This document shows, one piece after another, positions 25,701-33,495 of a stretch of DNA of 64,000 nucleotides. Within the stretch, counting starts at the first letter, position 1. The number at the start of each line of letters is the position of its first letter. The notes under the pieces were generated by a model. The model saw only the letters and a list, made by a program, of their open reading frames with translations. It did no database searches and had not been told where the DNA came from. Both the position numbers and the translations under genes were made by a program. Origin of the DNA: Lachnospiraceae bacterium (GTDB lineage: Bacteria; Bacillota; Clostridia; Lachnospirales; Lachnospiraceae); NCBI GenBank assembly GCA_017518185.1, contig JAFWWB010000052.1, positions 1 through 64,000 of the forward strand, read 5' to 3'.

Positions 25701-27200
25701 ATGTCCACCTATGCCGGGAACGGCGCGACTTATCTGGATGTTGCCGTTGAGGCGGCGAAGCGCGGCGTAGATAATCTGAGGAACAGCGATGAGGTGGGCG
25801 TGCTGGCTTTTGATGACAGGTTCATCTGGAGCCACAGGCTTTCCGACGCATCCGATAAGGAAGCCATCAAGGATGATATAGAGACCATAACCGACGGCGG
25901 CGGCACGGTGATCAAGCCGGCGCTGGAGGAGGCAAGACAGGCACTGAACAATTCCGACGCAGAGGTCAGACATATCATACTGCTCACGGACGGTATGGGC
26001 GAGACCTATGATTTTTCCGATGTGACGGATAAGATCAACAGGGACGGCATAACCCTTTCCACCGTGGCAGTGGGCGCGGGTGCCGATACCCAGCTCTGCG
26101 AGAAGCTGGCAAAGGACTGCGGAGGCAGATATTACTTTGCGGATGCGGATACGGATATACCCAGGATCTTCGCCCAGGAGGTTTATCTCGGCGGCGATAC
26201 CTATATCAAGAACGGTGATTTTACCGTGTTCCCCACCAGCAAGAACGAGCTGATAAGGGGGCTCTTCGAACAGGGCTGGTATAACCTTTCCGGCTATGTG
26301 GCAGCATCTCCCAAGGAGAGGGCTACGGAGCTTCTGGTCAGCGGCATGGACGATCCCATCCTGTGCGTATGGCAGTACGGTCTCGGCAAGACCTTCGCCT
26401 GGCTCTCCGATGTGGACGGAGGCTGGTCGGCGGCCTATTCCGGTGAAGAGAACTATGCGGAGCTGTGGAAGCGCATCTCTGACTACATAGGAGGCACGCC
26501 GGGCATAGGCGAGGATTATGTGGATGTGGCTACCAGGGACGGCAGGACCGTGTTCACCTACCATACCGGGCAGTACGGCGATTCCACGGATATCACGGGT
26601 ATCTACACTTCTCCCGAGGGAGAGGGAGGCGAGCTGAACTTCACTTCCTCCGAACCCGGAGTCTATACTGCGGAGATGGAAAGCACCGAGACGGGACTTT
26701 ATAACGTGAACATACGCCGCAGTGATGAAGGGGAGGTCAGCGGAGCCTTTACCACAGCCACGGTGGTGCAGTACAGCGATGAGTACCGTTTCGATATAAC
26801 GGAAGAGCACTTTGTGAGCTTCATAAGCGACTACGGCAACTTCAGGAAGCTGGATGACCCTGTGTGGAGGAGCATCTCCAGCAATAAGAACAGCCGCATA
26901 GATCTGAGCAACTTCTTCCTGGTGCTGAGCATACTTCTGTTCATGGCGGATATTGCCGGCAGGCGTTTCGGCTGGGAGCCGGTATTCGGCAGGAGGGCAA
27001 AGAAGAAGACTGTTAAGGCGGCAGTTCCCGAAACGGCTTACTACGGAGAGGCTGCGGAAGCTGTCTCCTCAGAGAGCGTGACAGAAGCGGTACAGACTCC
27101 GTCCGGAAAGCAGAAGAAGGCAAAAGCAAAGCAGGAGCCGCAGGAAGAACAGCTGGATATGTCGGCCCTCCTTAAAAAGAAACAGGAAAGAAATCTGTAA
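22719..27200 (+). CDS. Giant membrane protein with three VWA domains (BatA-like plus second VWA protein, fused)
   Basis: A 1493-residue protein. The N-terminal half is BatA-like: a TM helix (residues 6-22), the typical LKPKGTDMKVSSNLLWQKL loop, a second TM (58-78), and VWA1 starting at Asp95 (IIDNSLSMQ, MIDAS-like). Near residues 585-640 lie two further TM helices around Met608. The C-terminal half carries VWA2 from Asp649 (FLVDMSVSD), a GATase-like segment near residue 945 (GGGFGACGGEDSYMLGGY), VWA3 with an intact MIDAS DHSGS at Asp990, a beta-rich region, a last TM (near 1405-1425) and a basic tail. In related operons the halves are usually two genes, so this looks like a fusion. VWA domains bind partners through divalent metals. 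The stop overlaps the rqcH start by one base. Confidence 0.9.
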   Translation: MSFMSLWPLFFLAAVPVIIILYILKPKGTDMKVSSNLLWQKLFKNRQSRTFFEKFMHELLMYLQILIMLLLILSLMAPYVMTRSGSGGSTIMIIDNSLSMQHTGSDGVSRLDAAKKEALGYVKAASGEITLISADKSAKILAANSTDRTRLREAISGLEASDTEGSMQEAYRLAAAMEADRVIILTDGEGAAGAEEYAQALKADVRDMGEESSNISLDYVSLADAAGEATVRFTNYSGSAAELEISLYDAEGNVLAVQSASVDAGKSGSVLFSGVNAGEGYIRGEISAVRFAGDEKLKDSLEADNTAFALGRRAGETKGILIGGGNTFVERAYYAVVGAELTRASSESAISSGNYNCAIYDAGVEPGASKGGRGTGDKETETNSINMLNFAGSGDGVLKNVIVNVKESKLTEGLGDFSFGVNSVNTYELPEWATSFMEADGKCVGYYGINGDHKEVVVGMDIRESDFPLKAEFPVFMAGAVSYLSDLHILAEDLYDAGDPLKLNPLSDSSPADAEVVAVFPEGDEEPVPAPAADTDTAGLYRISSGERNEYFSIRPALSGRDGRATAEDINYAGALGETKARKSMRNILVILSIALLVLEWLLYVRRMNYKRRFYLYSRIALMVLLILALLGIRLPKRTKQTTTIFLVDMSVSDAENVELFDKYIDENLSRLPKNNKYAIVTFGRDATVDQFVTDHDMYMGLSAKTDSSATNFETALQRAVSMLPGDSAGRIVVLTDGRETSGNINNTAALFMNDDISLEAVMLETAEKDDAYVRNVELPATLHSGDSYYLKVSVESNYDTKAEIIVSNGGREVAKEKVTLKRGSNEFVFEEEVSSEELESYEVKVRAEGDECSENDSYSAYSRVEDAPKILVLKGKGESGNAYETVLEAAHVNVEFKRPERAPKELKDLLDYKAIILENVYIDELPEEFVENLEEYVKEYGGGFGACGGEDSYMLGGYNDTPVETVLPVNMELRGTLQIPSTAIVMVVDHSGSMSTYAGNGATYLDVAVEAAKRGVDNLRNSDEVGVLAFDDRFIWSHRLSDASDKEAIKDDIETITDGGGTVIKPALEEARQALNNSDAEVRHIILLTDGMGETYDFSDVTDKINRDGITLSTVAVGAGADTQLCEKLAKDCGGRYYFADADTDIPRIFAQEVYLGGDTYIKNGDFTVFPTSKNELIRGLFEQGWYNLSGYVAASPKERATELLVSGMDDPILCVWQYGLGKTFAWLSDVDGGWSAAYSGEENYAELWKRISDYIGGTPGIGEDYVDVATRDGRTVFTYHTGQYGDSTDITGIYTSPEGEGGELNFTSSEPGVYTAEMESTETGLYNVNIRRSDEGEVSGAFTTATVVQYSDEYRFDITEEHFVSFISDYGNFRKLDDPVWRSISSNKNSRIDLSNFFLVLSILLFMADIAGRRFGWEPVFGRRAKKKTVKAAVPETAYYGEAAEAVSSESVTEAVQTPSGKQKKAKAKQEPQEEQLDMSALLKKKQERNL

Positions 27201-28918
27201 TGGCATATGACGGAATTACCACCGCCGCGGTGGTAAAGGAACTGAATGATAAGCTGAAGGACGGGCGGATATCCAAAATATCACAGCCCGAGAAGGATGA
27301 ACTGAACCTTACTGTGAAGACAGGGGAGGGACTTATGCAGCTGGTGCTTTCCGCATCGCCCGCCCTTCCCCTGGTATACCTGGGAGAGAGCAGGAAGCCG
27401 GCGCCCCTGACAGCGCCGCCTTTTTGCATGCTCCTGAGAAAATACATAGGCAGCGGACGGATAATCTCGGTGGAGCAGCCGGGGCTTGAGCGAATCATAA
27501 GGATAAACCTGAGCCACTATGATGAGATGGGCGACTTAAAAGAAAAGGTGCTGCTCATCGAGCTCATGGGAAAGCATTCCAACATAATGCTGCTGGACGG
27601 GGATACCATACTGGATTCCATCAGGCATGTCAGCGCCCTGATGAGCTCCGTCAGGGAGGTGTTCCCGGGAAAGACATATTTCATGGCGGGGAGCACAAAG
27701 AAGGATCCGCTGAAGGCCTCCTTCGAAGATTTCCTTAAGGAGGGGCCGGCAGGCTACAGGGATGCGGCGGGGCTCCTTATGGACAGCTACATGGGGCTTT
27801 CACCCTCGGCCTGCTCGGAGATAGTCAGGCTTTCGGATATTGACGAGAGGACGGACGTCAGAGAGGACGAGGCTGCGAGATCGGCCCTTTATAAGAGCTT
27901 TTCCGCTTTTATGGATAAGATAAGGAAAGGGGATTTTTCTCCCTGCGTCTATTATGACAACGGCTCCATAAAGGAGTTCTCGGCCATAGACAGCGGCATG
28001 TACGCCGAAAAGAAGTCTTTTGCTGATATCTCGGGAGCTGTCTGCGCTTTTTATTCCGGCAGGGACCGGGAGGTGAGGATCAGGCAGAGGTCGGCCGAGC
28101 TTGAGCATGTGGTACAGACCGCGCTGGAGCGCTGTGTCAAGAAGCAGAAGCTCCAGGAAAAGCAGCTTAAGGACAGCGAAGGCAGGGATAAGTTCAGGCT
28201 CTACGGTGAGCTGCTCCGGGCATATTTTTATCAGATCCCTGAGGGGGCGGCGGAATACGAGGCTCTGGATTACAACAGCGGCGGAACGGTAAAGATCCCC
28301 CTGGATCCGCAGAAGAGTCCCATGGAGAATGCGGAGCGCTATTTTGAGAAGTATCAGAAGCAGAAGCGTACCGGAGAGGCGCTGACGAAGCAGCTGGCCC
28401 TCACTGAAGCGGAGGCAGAGCACTTAAGGAGCGTGAAGCTGGCCCTTTCACTGGCTTCGGGAGAAGCGGATCTTAAACAGATAAGGGATGAGCTCACGGA
28501 TTGCGGCTATATAAAGAAAAAAAGCGGACAGAAGAGAGAGAAGACCGTATCAAAGCCCTGGCACTATGTGACGGATGAGGGATTCCACCTCTATGCAGGA
28601 CGGAACAACTACCAGAACGAGGAACTGAGCTTTAAGCTGGCAAAGGGCAGTGACTGGTGGTTCCACGCAAAAAAGGCTCCCGGGAGCCATGTGATAGTAA
28701 AGAGCGAAGGCCGGGAGCTGACGGACAGGGTGTTTGAGCAGGCAGCGGCGCTTGCGGCCTGGTATTCGGACTTAAGGGAGCAGGAAAAGGCCGAGGTGGA
28801 TTATGTCATGAAGAAAGAGCTTAAGAAACCGCCCGGATCGGCGCCTGGCTTTGTGATCTACCACAGCAATTATTCCTGCGTGGTAAAACCCGGTATCGAA
28901 GGACTACAGGAGGTGTGA
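27200..28918 (+). CDS. rqcH: NFACT family ribosome quality-control factor RqcH
   Basis: A 572-residue homologue of Rqc2/RqcH, which binds peptidyl-tRNA-obstructed 50S subunits and adds C-terminal alanine tails. NFACT-N (MAYDGITTAAVVKELNDKL) is at the start. A long coiled coil spans residues 290-440. NFACT-R begins KPWHYVTDEGFHLYAGRNN and contains SDWWFHAKKAPGSHVIVKS. Such proteins were often annotated fibronectin-binding. Its ATG overlaps the stop of the VWA gene, so it shares that operon although its function is probably independent. Confidence 0.93.
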   Translation: MAYDGITTAAVVKELNDKLKDGRISKISQPEKDELNLTVKTGEGLMQLVLSASPALPLVYLGESRKPAPLTAPPFCMLLRKYIGSGRIISVEQPGLERIIRINLSHYDEMGDLKEKVLLIELMGKHSNIMLLDGDTILDSIRHVSALMSSVREVFPGKTYFMAGSTKKDPLKASFEDFLKEGPAGYRDAAGLLMDSYMGLSPSACSEIVRLSDIDERTDVREDEAARSALYKSFSAFMDKIRKGDFSPCVYYDNGSIKEFSAIDSGMYAEKKSFADISGAVCAFYSGRDREVRIRQRSAELEHVVQTALERCVKKQKLQEKQLKDSEGRDKFRLYGELLRAYFYQIPEGAAEYEALDYNSGGTVKIPLDPQKSPMENAERYFEKYQKQKRTGEALTKQLALTEAEAEHLRSVKLALSLASGEADLKQIRDELTDCGYIKKKSGQKREKTVSKPWHYVTDEGFHLYAGRNNYQNEELSFKLAKGSDWWFHAKKAPGSHVIVKSEGRELTDRVFEQAAALAAWYSDLREQEKAEVDYVMKKELKKPPGSAPGFVIYHSNYSCVVKPGIEGLQEV

Positions 28919-28920
28919 TC

Positions 28921-29493
28921 ATGCACGAAGAGATATTAAATCAGGATTCGAAGAATAATATGATGACAAAACGGCTGGAGCGCCGTGAGGTGGCAAAGGG
29001 CAGTATACTTACCTATTACAGGGATAAGGTGCTGATCCCCAACGGTAATGTACGGGAATGGGATTTCATCGGACATAACGGCGCGGCTGCCGTGCTTCCC
29101 GTGACGGAGGACGGGAGACTGGTGCTGGTGCGCCAGTACCGCAACGCCTTCGACCGCTTCATGCTGGAGATCCCAGCGGGTGGGCTCGAGCCGGATGAAC
29201 CTACCAAAGAGGCTGCAGCCAGGGAGCTTAAGGAGGAGACCGGCTTTGAGGCGGAGGAGATATCCTTCCTCATGGCCTTTTATCCCACGGTGGCCTACAG
29301 CGGCGAGAAGATAGATATATATCTTGCCAAAGGTCTGAAGGCGGGGGGACGGGAGCTGGATGCGGACGAATACATCAACGTGGAGCTATGGGATCTTAAG
29401 GAACTGCTTGACATGATATATGCCGGAAAGCTCAATGACGGGAAGACGGTTGCTGCCGTGCTGGCATACGCACAGCTTGCGGGAAAGCCCTGA
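28921..29493 (+). CDS. NUDIX hydrolase, ADP-ribose pyrophosphatase type
   Basis: A 190-residue NUDIX hydrolase. The Nudix box is complete: Gly87, Glu93, Arg101-Glu102, Glu105-Glu106 and Gly108 within AARELKEETGFE. The upstream VLVRQYRNAFDRFMLEIPAG segment is characteristic of ADP-ribose pyrophosphatases, which hydrolyse ADP-ribose to AMP and ribose 5-phosphate. ATG 28921 has AGGAGG 7 bp upstream and is preferred to GTG 28915. A neighbour xerD is common in Lachnospiraceae. Confidence 0.94.
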   Translation: MHEEILNQDSKNNMMTKRLERREVAKGSILTYYRDKVLIPNGNVREWDFIGHNGAAAVLPVTEDGRLVLVRQYRNAFDRFMLEIPAGGLEPDEPTKEAAARELKEETGFEAEEISFLMAFYPTVAYSGEKIDIYLAKGLKAGGRELDADEYINVELWDLKELLDMIYAGKLNDGKTVAAVLAYAQLAGKP

Positions 29494-29502
29494 GGCTTTT
29501 AT

Positions 29503-29551
29503 CTTTCCCTATAAATTTATTATGTAATCTCATTTTGTTATTATGTAATCC
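29503..29551. other. dif-like sequence and a second XerD-arm-like direct repeat
   Basis: A 28-bp stretch (29503-29530) can be read as an 11-bp left arm, a 6-bp centre (AATTTA) and a right arm TTATGTAATCT. The right arm differs by one base from the XerD arm of the B. subtilis-type dif as I recall it (TTATGTAAACT). A 13-bp direct repeat (TTATTATGTAATC) occurs at 29517-29529 and again at 29538-29550, 21 bp apart. The left arm matches poorly, so this is only a candidate site. Confidence 0.35.
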
Positions 29552-29557
29552 GAAAAT

Positions 29558-29632
29558 ATTGACTGTCAAGGTCAATGAATAAAAAATATTTGGGCATATT
29601 TTTTCAAGATGTGGTGGAAGTGAAATATGCCC
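29558..29632. repeat. Palindrome and long inverted repeat upstream of xerD
   Basis: TTGACTGTCAA (29559-29569) is a perfect odd palindrome, nested in ATTGAC...GTCAAT (29558-29563/29571-29576). Next to it GGGCATATTT (29592-29601) pairs perfectly with AAATATGCCC (29623-29632) around a 21-nt loop. No gene occupies 29494-29825; besides these it holds a terminator and the xerD promoter. Confidence 0.6.
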
Positions 29633-29648
29633 CTGCGATATTTTGTGG

Positions 29649-29672
29649 CGGGTCTTTCCGGCCCGTTTTTTT
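29649..29672 (+). terminator. Rho-independent terminator upstream of xerD
   Basis: CGGGTC (29649-29654) pairs with GGCCCG (29660-29665, one G-U) and is followed by seven T residues. It closes the long operon that ends with the NUDIX gene, or a short transcript from the intergenic region. Confidence 0.85.
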
Positions 29673-29697
29673 CTTCAAAAAACACTTGATTTTCTCT

Positions 29698-29726
29698 TTG
29701 CTTTTCCCAAAAGTTGCCTTTATAAT
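29698..29726 (+). promoter_or_regulatory. Promoter of xerD
   Basis: TTGCTT (29698-29703) and TATAAT (29721-29726) with exactly 17 bp between them, downstream of the terminator. The leader would be about 90 nt. Confidence 0.75.
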
Positions 29727-29825
29727 CCTGTTCATAGCGGTAAACCACGTGTAAAACATGTGTGTTTTCCGTCTGAGGGAGAGGGCAGGAGCCCGAATAT
29801 TATGAAAAGGGAAGACAGTTAAGAG

Positions 29826-30731
29826 ATGGTAAGTGAAGTAACTATGATGGACAAAGAACTGGAGGAGTTTATCGCCTACCTGAAAGAGGTTAAGAAGACC
29901 TCCAGGAACACGGAGCTTTCCTATAAGAGGGATATTTCAAAGCTGGAACGTTTCCTCGAGCTTCAAGGCATAGAAGATCTTTCAAAGGTAAATGTGACTA
30001 CGCTGCAGTCCTACGTGCTCTATATGGAGAAGAACGGATTCGCAACGGCGACAGTATCAAGGAACATAGCGTCCATTAAAGCTTTTTTCCACTTCCTTTT
30101 CCGAAAGGGTTATGTGAGCGAAGATATCGCGGAGGAGCTTAAGGCTCCCCATATTGAAAAGAAGATGCCCGAAGTGCTGACCACCGACGAGGTGAACAGG
30201 CTTCTGGAGCAGCCCAGGGGTAATACCCCCAAGGATATCAGGGACAGAGCGATGCTGGAGCTTCTTTATGCCACGGGCATAAGGGTTTCAGAACTCATAA
30301 ACCTTAAGGTGTCAGATGTCAATTTCCAGGTGGGCTATATAATCTGCCGTGATGCAAAGAAGGAGAGAGTGGTTCCCTTCGGCGCACCTGCAAAGAGAGC
30401 GCTCACCGATTATGTTCGTAACGCAAGAGGCCTTATGCTCTCTGACCAGAGCTCGGATGTGCTCTTTACCAACTGTTCCGGGCAGCCCATGAGCAGACAG
30501 GGCTTCTGGAAGCTGGTCAAGTACTATGCGAGAAAGGCCGGTATCACGGCCGATATCACGCCGCATACGCTGAGACATTCCTTTGCAGCCCATCTTGTGG
30601 AGAACGGGGCGGATCTGCGCAGCGTGCAGGAGATGCTCGGACATTCGGATATCTCCACCACCCAGATCTATGCAAATATGTCGCAGAATAAGCTGCGGGA
30701 AGTTTACGCGAGAAATTTTCCCCGGGGATGA
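29826..30731 (+). CDS. xerD: Tyrosine recombinase XerD
   Basis: Resolves chromosome dimers with XerC by strand exchange at dif. The 301-residue product has an N-terminal SAM-like DNA-binding domain (residues 8-110) and a catalytic domain with all active residues: Arg153 (ATGIRVSEL), Lys179, His247-x-x-Arg250 (HTLRH), His273 (LGHSD) and nucleophile Tyr282. Starts at 29826, 29844 and 29847 are all possible; the ribosome site is weak for each, and family N-termini fit the later ones. Single gene with its own promoter. A phage or integron integrase is less likely given length and neighbours. Confidence 0.92.
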   Translation: MVSEVTMMDKELEEFIAYLKEVKKTSRNTELSYKRDISKLERFLELQGIEDLSKVNVTTLQSYVLYMEKNGFATATVSRNIASIKAFFHFLFRKGYVSEDIAEELKAPHIEKKMPEVLTTDEVNRLLEQPRGNTPKDIRDRAMLELLYATGIRVSELINLKVSDVNFQVGYIICRDAKKERVVPFGAPAKRALTDYVRNARGLMLSDQSSDVLFTNCSGQPMSRQGFWKLVKYYARKAGITADITPHTLRHSFAAHLVENGADLRSVQEMLGHSDISTTQIYANMSQNKLREVYARNFPRG

Positions 30732-30765
30732 CCCCGATTTCGAAATCATTATTCTCCTCTATTTT

Positions 30766-30799
30766 GTGAAGAACCCTGCCGTGAGGCAGGGTTCTTCAC
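30766..30799. terminator. Perfect 15-bp hairpin between convergent genes
   Basis: GTGAAGAACCCTGCC (30766-30780) pairs perfectly with 30785-30799 around the tetraloop GTGA (a GNRA type). It lies between xerD and the convergent transglutaminase gene and probably terminates both, though neither side has a clear U-run. Confidence 0.75.
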
Positions 30800-30816
30800 G
30801 TAGGCATATATGCCGG

Positions 30817-32559
30817 TCATTTATGCCTGTTTCTTTTTCTATGCCGTATAAGGGTCTTAAGCTCCGCTTTTGCAGCTTTAAGGGCCAGCAGGCATTTTCC
30901 GTAGGCTTCCGCATCAGGACCGGCGGATCCGTAAGCGGAGCTTTCAAGATCAAGGCGCAGGGCAGTGTACTTATCGCCTGCGGGAAGCAGCTCCATGACC
31001 TCGCGTATGGTGGGGTGGAGGGAGCCGGTCAGCCTGCGCTTAAGGACAAAACGCACCAGTCTCAGGTAATGGATAAGCAGGGCCTCACCGTAATCTCCCC
31101 GCTTTTTACAGCGCATTATCCGTATGCGCTCATATACTGCCCTTCCCAGGGGCAGGGCCAGGATGGCCAGGGCAAGCAGTACTGCGGCAAAGCTTAAGGG
31201 GCCGATCAGGAAAGAGAGGGAGGCAAAGGGATTCAGGGATCCGATATTTCCCCTTTCCGTTTCTCCGCCGGAATCATTACCGTTACCGCCGATATCCCGC
31301 ATGGTGGGAGTAAAGATATTGGAGAAGAGGCTTAAGAAATCCAGGTCCACCGAAGCTTCATCTTCCGAAGGAGGGGTGAACTCGTAGGGGATCCAGCCGT
31401 AGCCGTCCAGATAGATCTCAACCCAGGCATGGGCGGAAGCATCCGTGACCTCGACCTCTACGATACCTCTGTCCGTTACGTCCGCGGCATTGGTCTGCCA
31501 GTTATCGATATCCGTGCTTATAGCCCGGGAGTCCATGATATCCGCGGTGCTTATCATATAGCCTTCGATATACCGGGCGGGTATGCCCATACGTCTCAGC
31601 AGCAGGGTGGCGGAAGCGGCATAGTGGGCACAGAAGCCCCGGCGCTGTTCCGTAAGGAAGTAATCGACGGTATCCCTGTTCCAGGGGGTGCTGCCGGGGG
31701 ACATGGTATAGCGGAATTCCCTGAGAAAATATCCTTTCAGGGCTCCGGCAACGAGCAGGCGCTGCTGCTGCAGTTCTTTGTAGCGCTCAAGGCTTTCCTC
31801 ATCCTCCGGATGCAGGGGACGGGCCTCGCCCTTTTCCCTGTGCCGTATCTTTCCGTAGGCATCCAGCATGCCGGATTCCGTGACAAAGTCTGTCAGGGTA
31901 TCCTTCAGCGAGTCGGGGAACTGGGTATAGTGCCTGTAGACAAATTTCTGGTATTCCTCCGTGATATCGGGGTTTGGCTCGTAATAGGCCAGTGTCTCAA
32001 AGGGAATGTAAAGCTCTTCATAGGTCTGCAGGCTTTTTCCGCTGCCGTAGGAGGCTATCGTATCCTTATCATCCAGCATGGTGAAGGCTTCGGGCCAGGC
32101 AGCCCCTGCTTTTTCCTTCAGCTCCTCGGGAAGGCCGTCCGCTACTGAGCCGGTGGGATGGGTGGTGCCGATGGTGAAATAGGGACGGTAATTGTAATAA
32201 AGCTCAGCATCCAGGTTGGAGATCCATATCTTGCTGACGTAGTTTTCCGAAATGCCCTGTCCGTTCACGGCAAGGTAATCATCGGCCTCAGCCATGGATT
32301 CCTCGCGGAGAAAAACGGAGGCGCCATCGGAATTTACGTGATCGGGAGTGGTGCTGGCCGGTGAAAAGCTGTTCCGGTCATAGCTGACGCCGGTATAAGC
32401 CTTGAGGTAGACACTTTCCGAAGCATTGGGCACCATGCGTACCACCAGGTCGGTCTGGAAATCAGGGTTCACGCTGCTGATGCCTCCGAGCCGGCCCTGA
32501 GCCAGCCCGCCGGTGGCTCGGTAGCGGTCCAGAAGGGAGAAGAGCCCGCCCTGTACCAC
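30817..32559 (-). pseudogene. C-terminal part of a frameshifted TgpA-like transglutaminase (transglutaminase and DUF4129 domains)
   Basis: A 580-residue reading frame whose first start codon is GTG 32559, but the frame stays open and protein-like upstream (RFLIITGSLYSSDLNAKYVS) to about 32700, where it meets the end of the membrane half in another frame. It has an extracellular transglutaminase domain with Cys in RRGFCAHYAASA and His in ASAHAWVEIYLDGYGW. The third position is Glu (PYEFTP) where Asp is usual. One TM helix (SFLIGPLSFAAVLLALAILA) and a C-terminal DUF4129-like cytoplasmic domain follow. In intact homologues this is one polypeptide with the N-terminal TM region. Either a mutation, a sequencing error or frameshifting separates them. 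Confidence 0.8.
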
Positions 32560-32642
32560 GTTCTTAACATATTTGTCCGTCGTATCCTTTACGGGATTGG
32601 AAACATATTTGGCATTAAGGTCTGAGGAATAAAGGCTGCCGG

Positions 32643-33494
32643 TTATGATAAGGAAACGGAGGAGAGCAGCACGGAATAGACCGATACCAGCAGCATGCCG
32701 TTGCTGGTGGCAAGATAGACATAGCGGTTCCCCTTTTTACTCCGCTGTATATTGAAGGTTTTTCCCTTTTCATGGCGGTAGGGCAGGGTAAAACGGCCGG
32801 AACGCCCCAGGACTCCCACGGAGATGTAGGAGGCCAGCAGGAGGCAGAGATAGGGAAGAGGCGGTACCTTATCCACGTAAAAGGCTATCTGAAGCGGGAT
32901 AAAGGTTATGAGGAAGGTGGCCGGCAGGTTCATATAGCCGGATATCGTTATGTTCAGCAGTATGGAATAGAACCACCCCATGAATATCATGGCGGCGGTG
33001 ACGGTGAGATAGCGGTCCTCTATGAACTCCTGCGCCTCCCTGGTGGAGAGCAGGCGGAAATAATCTGAATAGCTGTTGAAGACCTCGTTCATAAAGGCCT
33101 GGTAACCGGAGTTTATATACCAGTAAAAGTTCACCGAGAAAAAGACAAAGCCGGCGAAGACTGTAATGTATCCCAGATAAAAGCTGATCCTGTTGTAGTA
33201 CAGGAAGGCGGAAAGGAAGGAAAGAACCAAAAGCCCCAGTATCGTAAGGGGCATGGAAAAGGGCAGCCCGAAGGAGCTTACAAGGGCTCCTATCATCCCG
33301 AAGGAGGCCATAAATATCAGGAGGGCCCTGATAAGGCAGAGGAAGAAACGGTTAGGCCTGTGTGCGGAGCTGATATCCCCTATGGCAAAACCGTAGCGTT
33401 CGAGCTCCGCGGCGCGGCGGGCGGCTTCTGCCTTTTCTGCCCTGGAGAGGCGTTTCTTTTTCGGTTTGCTGACGGGGGCGAGTGTCTTTGCCAT
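32643..33494 (-). pseudogene. N-terminal membrane half of the frameshifted TgpA-like transglutaminase
   Basis: A 283-residue fragment with a basic N-terminus (KPKKKRLSRAEKAEAARRAA) and about six TM helices, as in the N-terminal part of TgpA-like proteins. ATG 33494 has GGAGGTGTGAT just upstream and immediately follows the DUF58 stop. The frame ends at TAA 32643-32645 in the middle of a hydrophobic segment (GMLLVSVYSVLLSSVSLS), while the -1 frame continues into the extracellular domain. A single missing base (or two extra) between about 32645 and 32700 would explain this. Confidence 0.8.
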
Positions 33495-33495
33495 A

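Noticed and set aside
29590..29660. MraZ-type operator (GTGG repeats) upstream of xerD
   Set aside because: GTGG words occur but without the regular spacing of MraZ boxes, and no mraZ or dcw gene is nearby.
29826..30731. Phage or integron integrase
   Set aside because: Length, complete XerD-type motifs, and absence of phage genes, att duplications or a tRNA at the locus favour chromosomal XerD.
30817..33494. Two independent genes (membrane protein and separate transglutaminase)
   Set aside because: The second half has no credible start with a ribosome site, and its frame remains protein-like upstream into the first half's end; a frameshift explains both.
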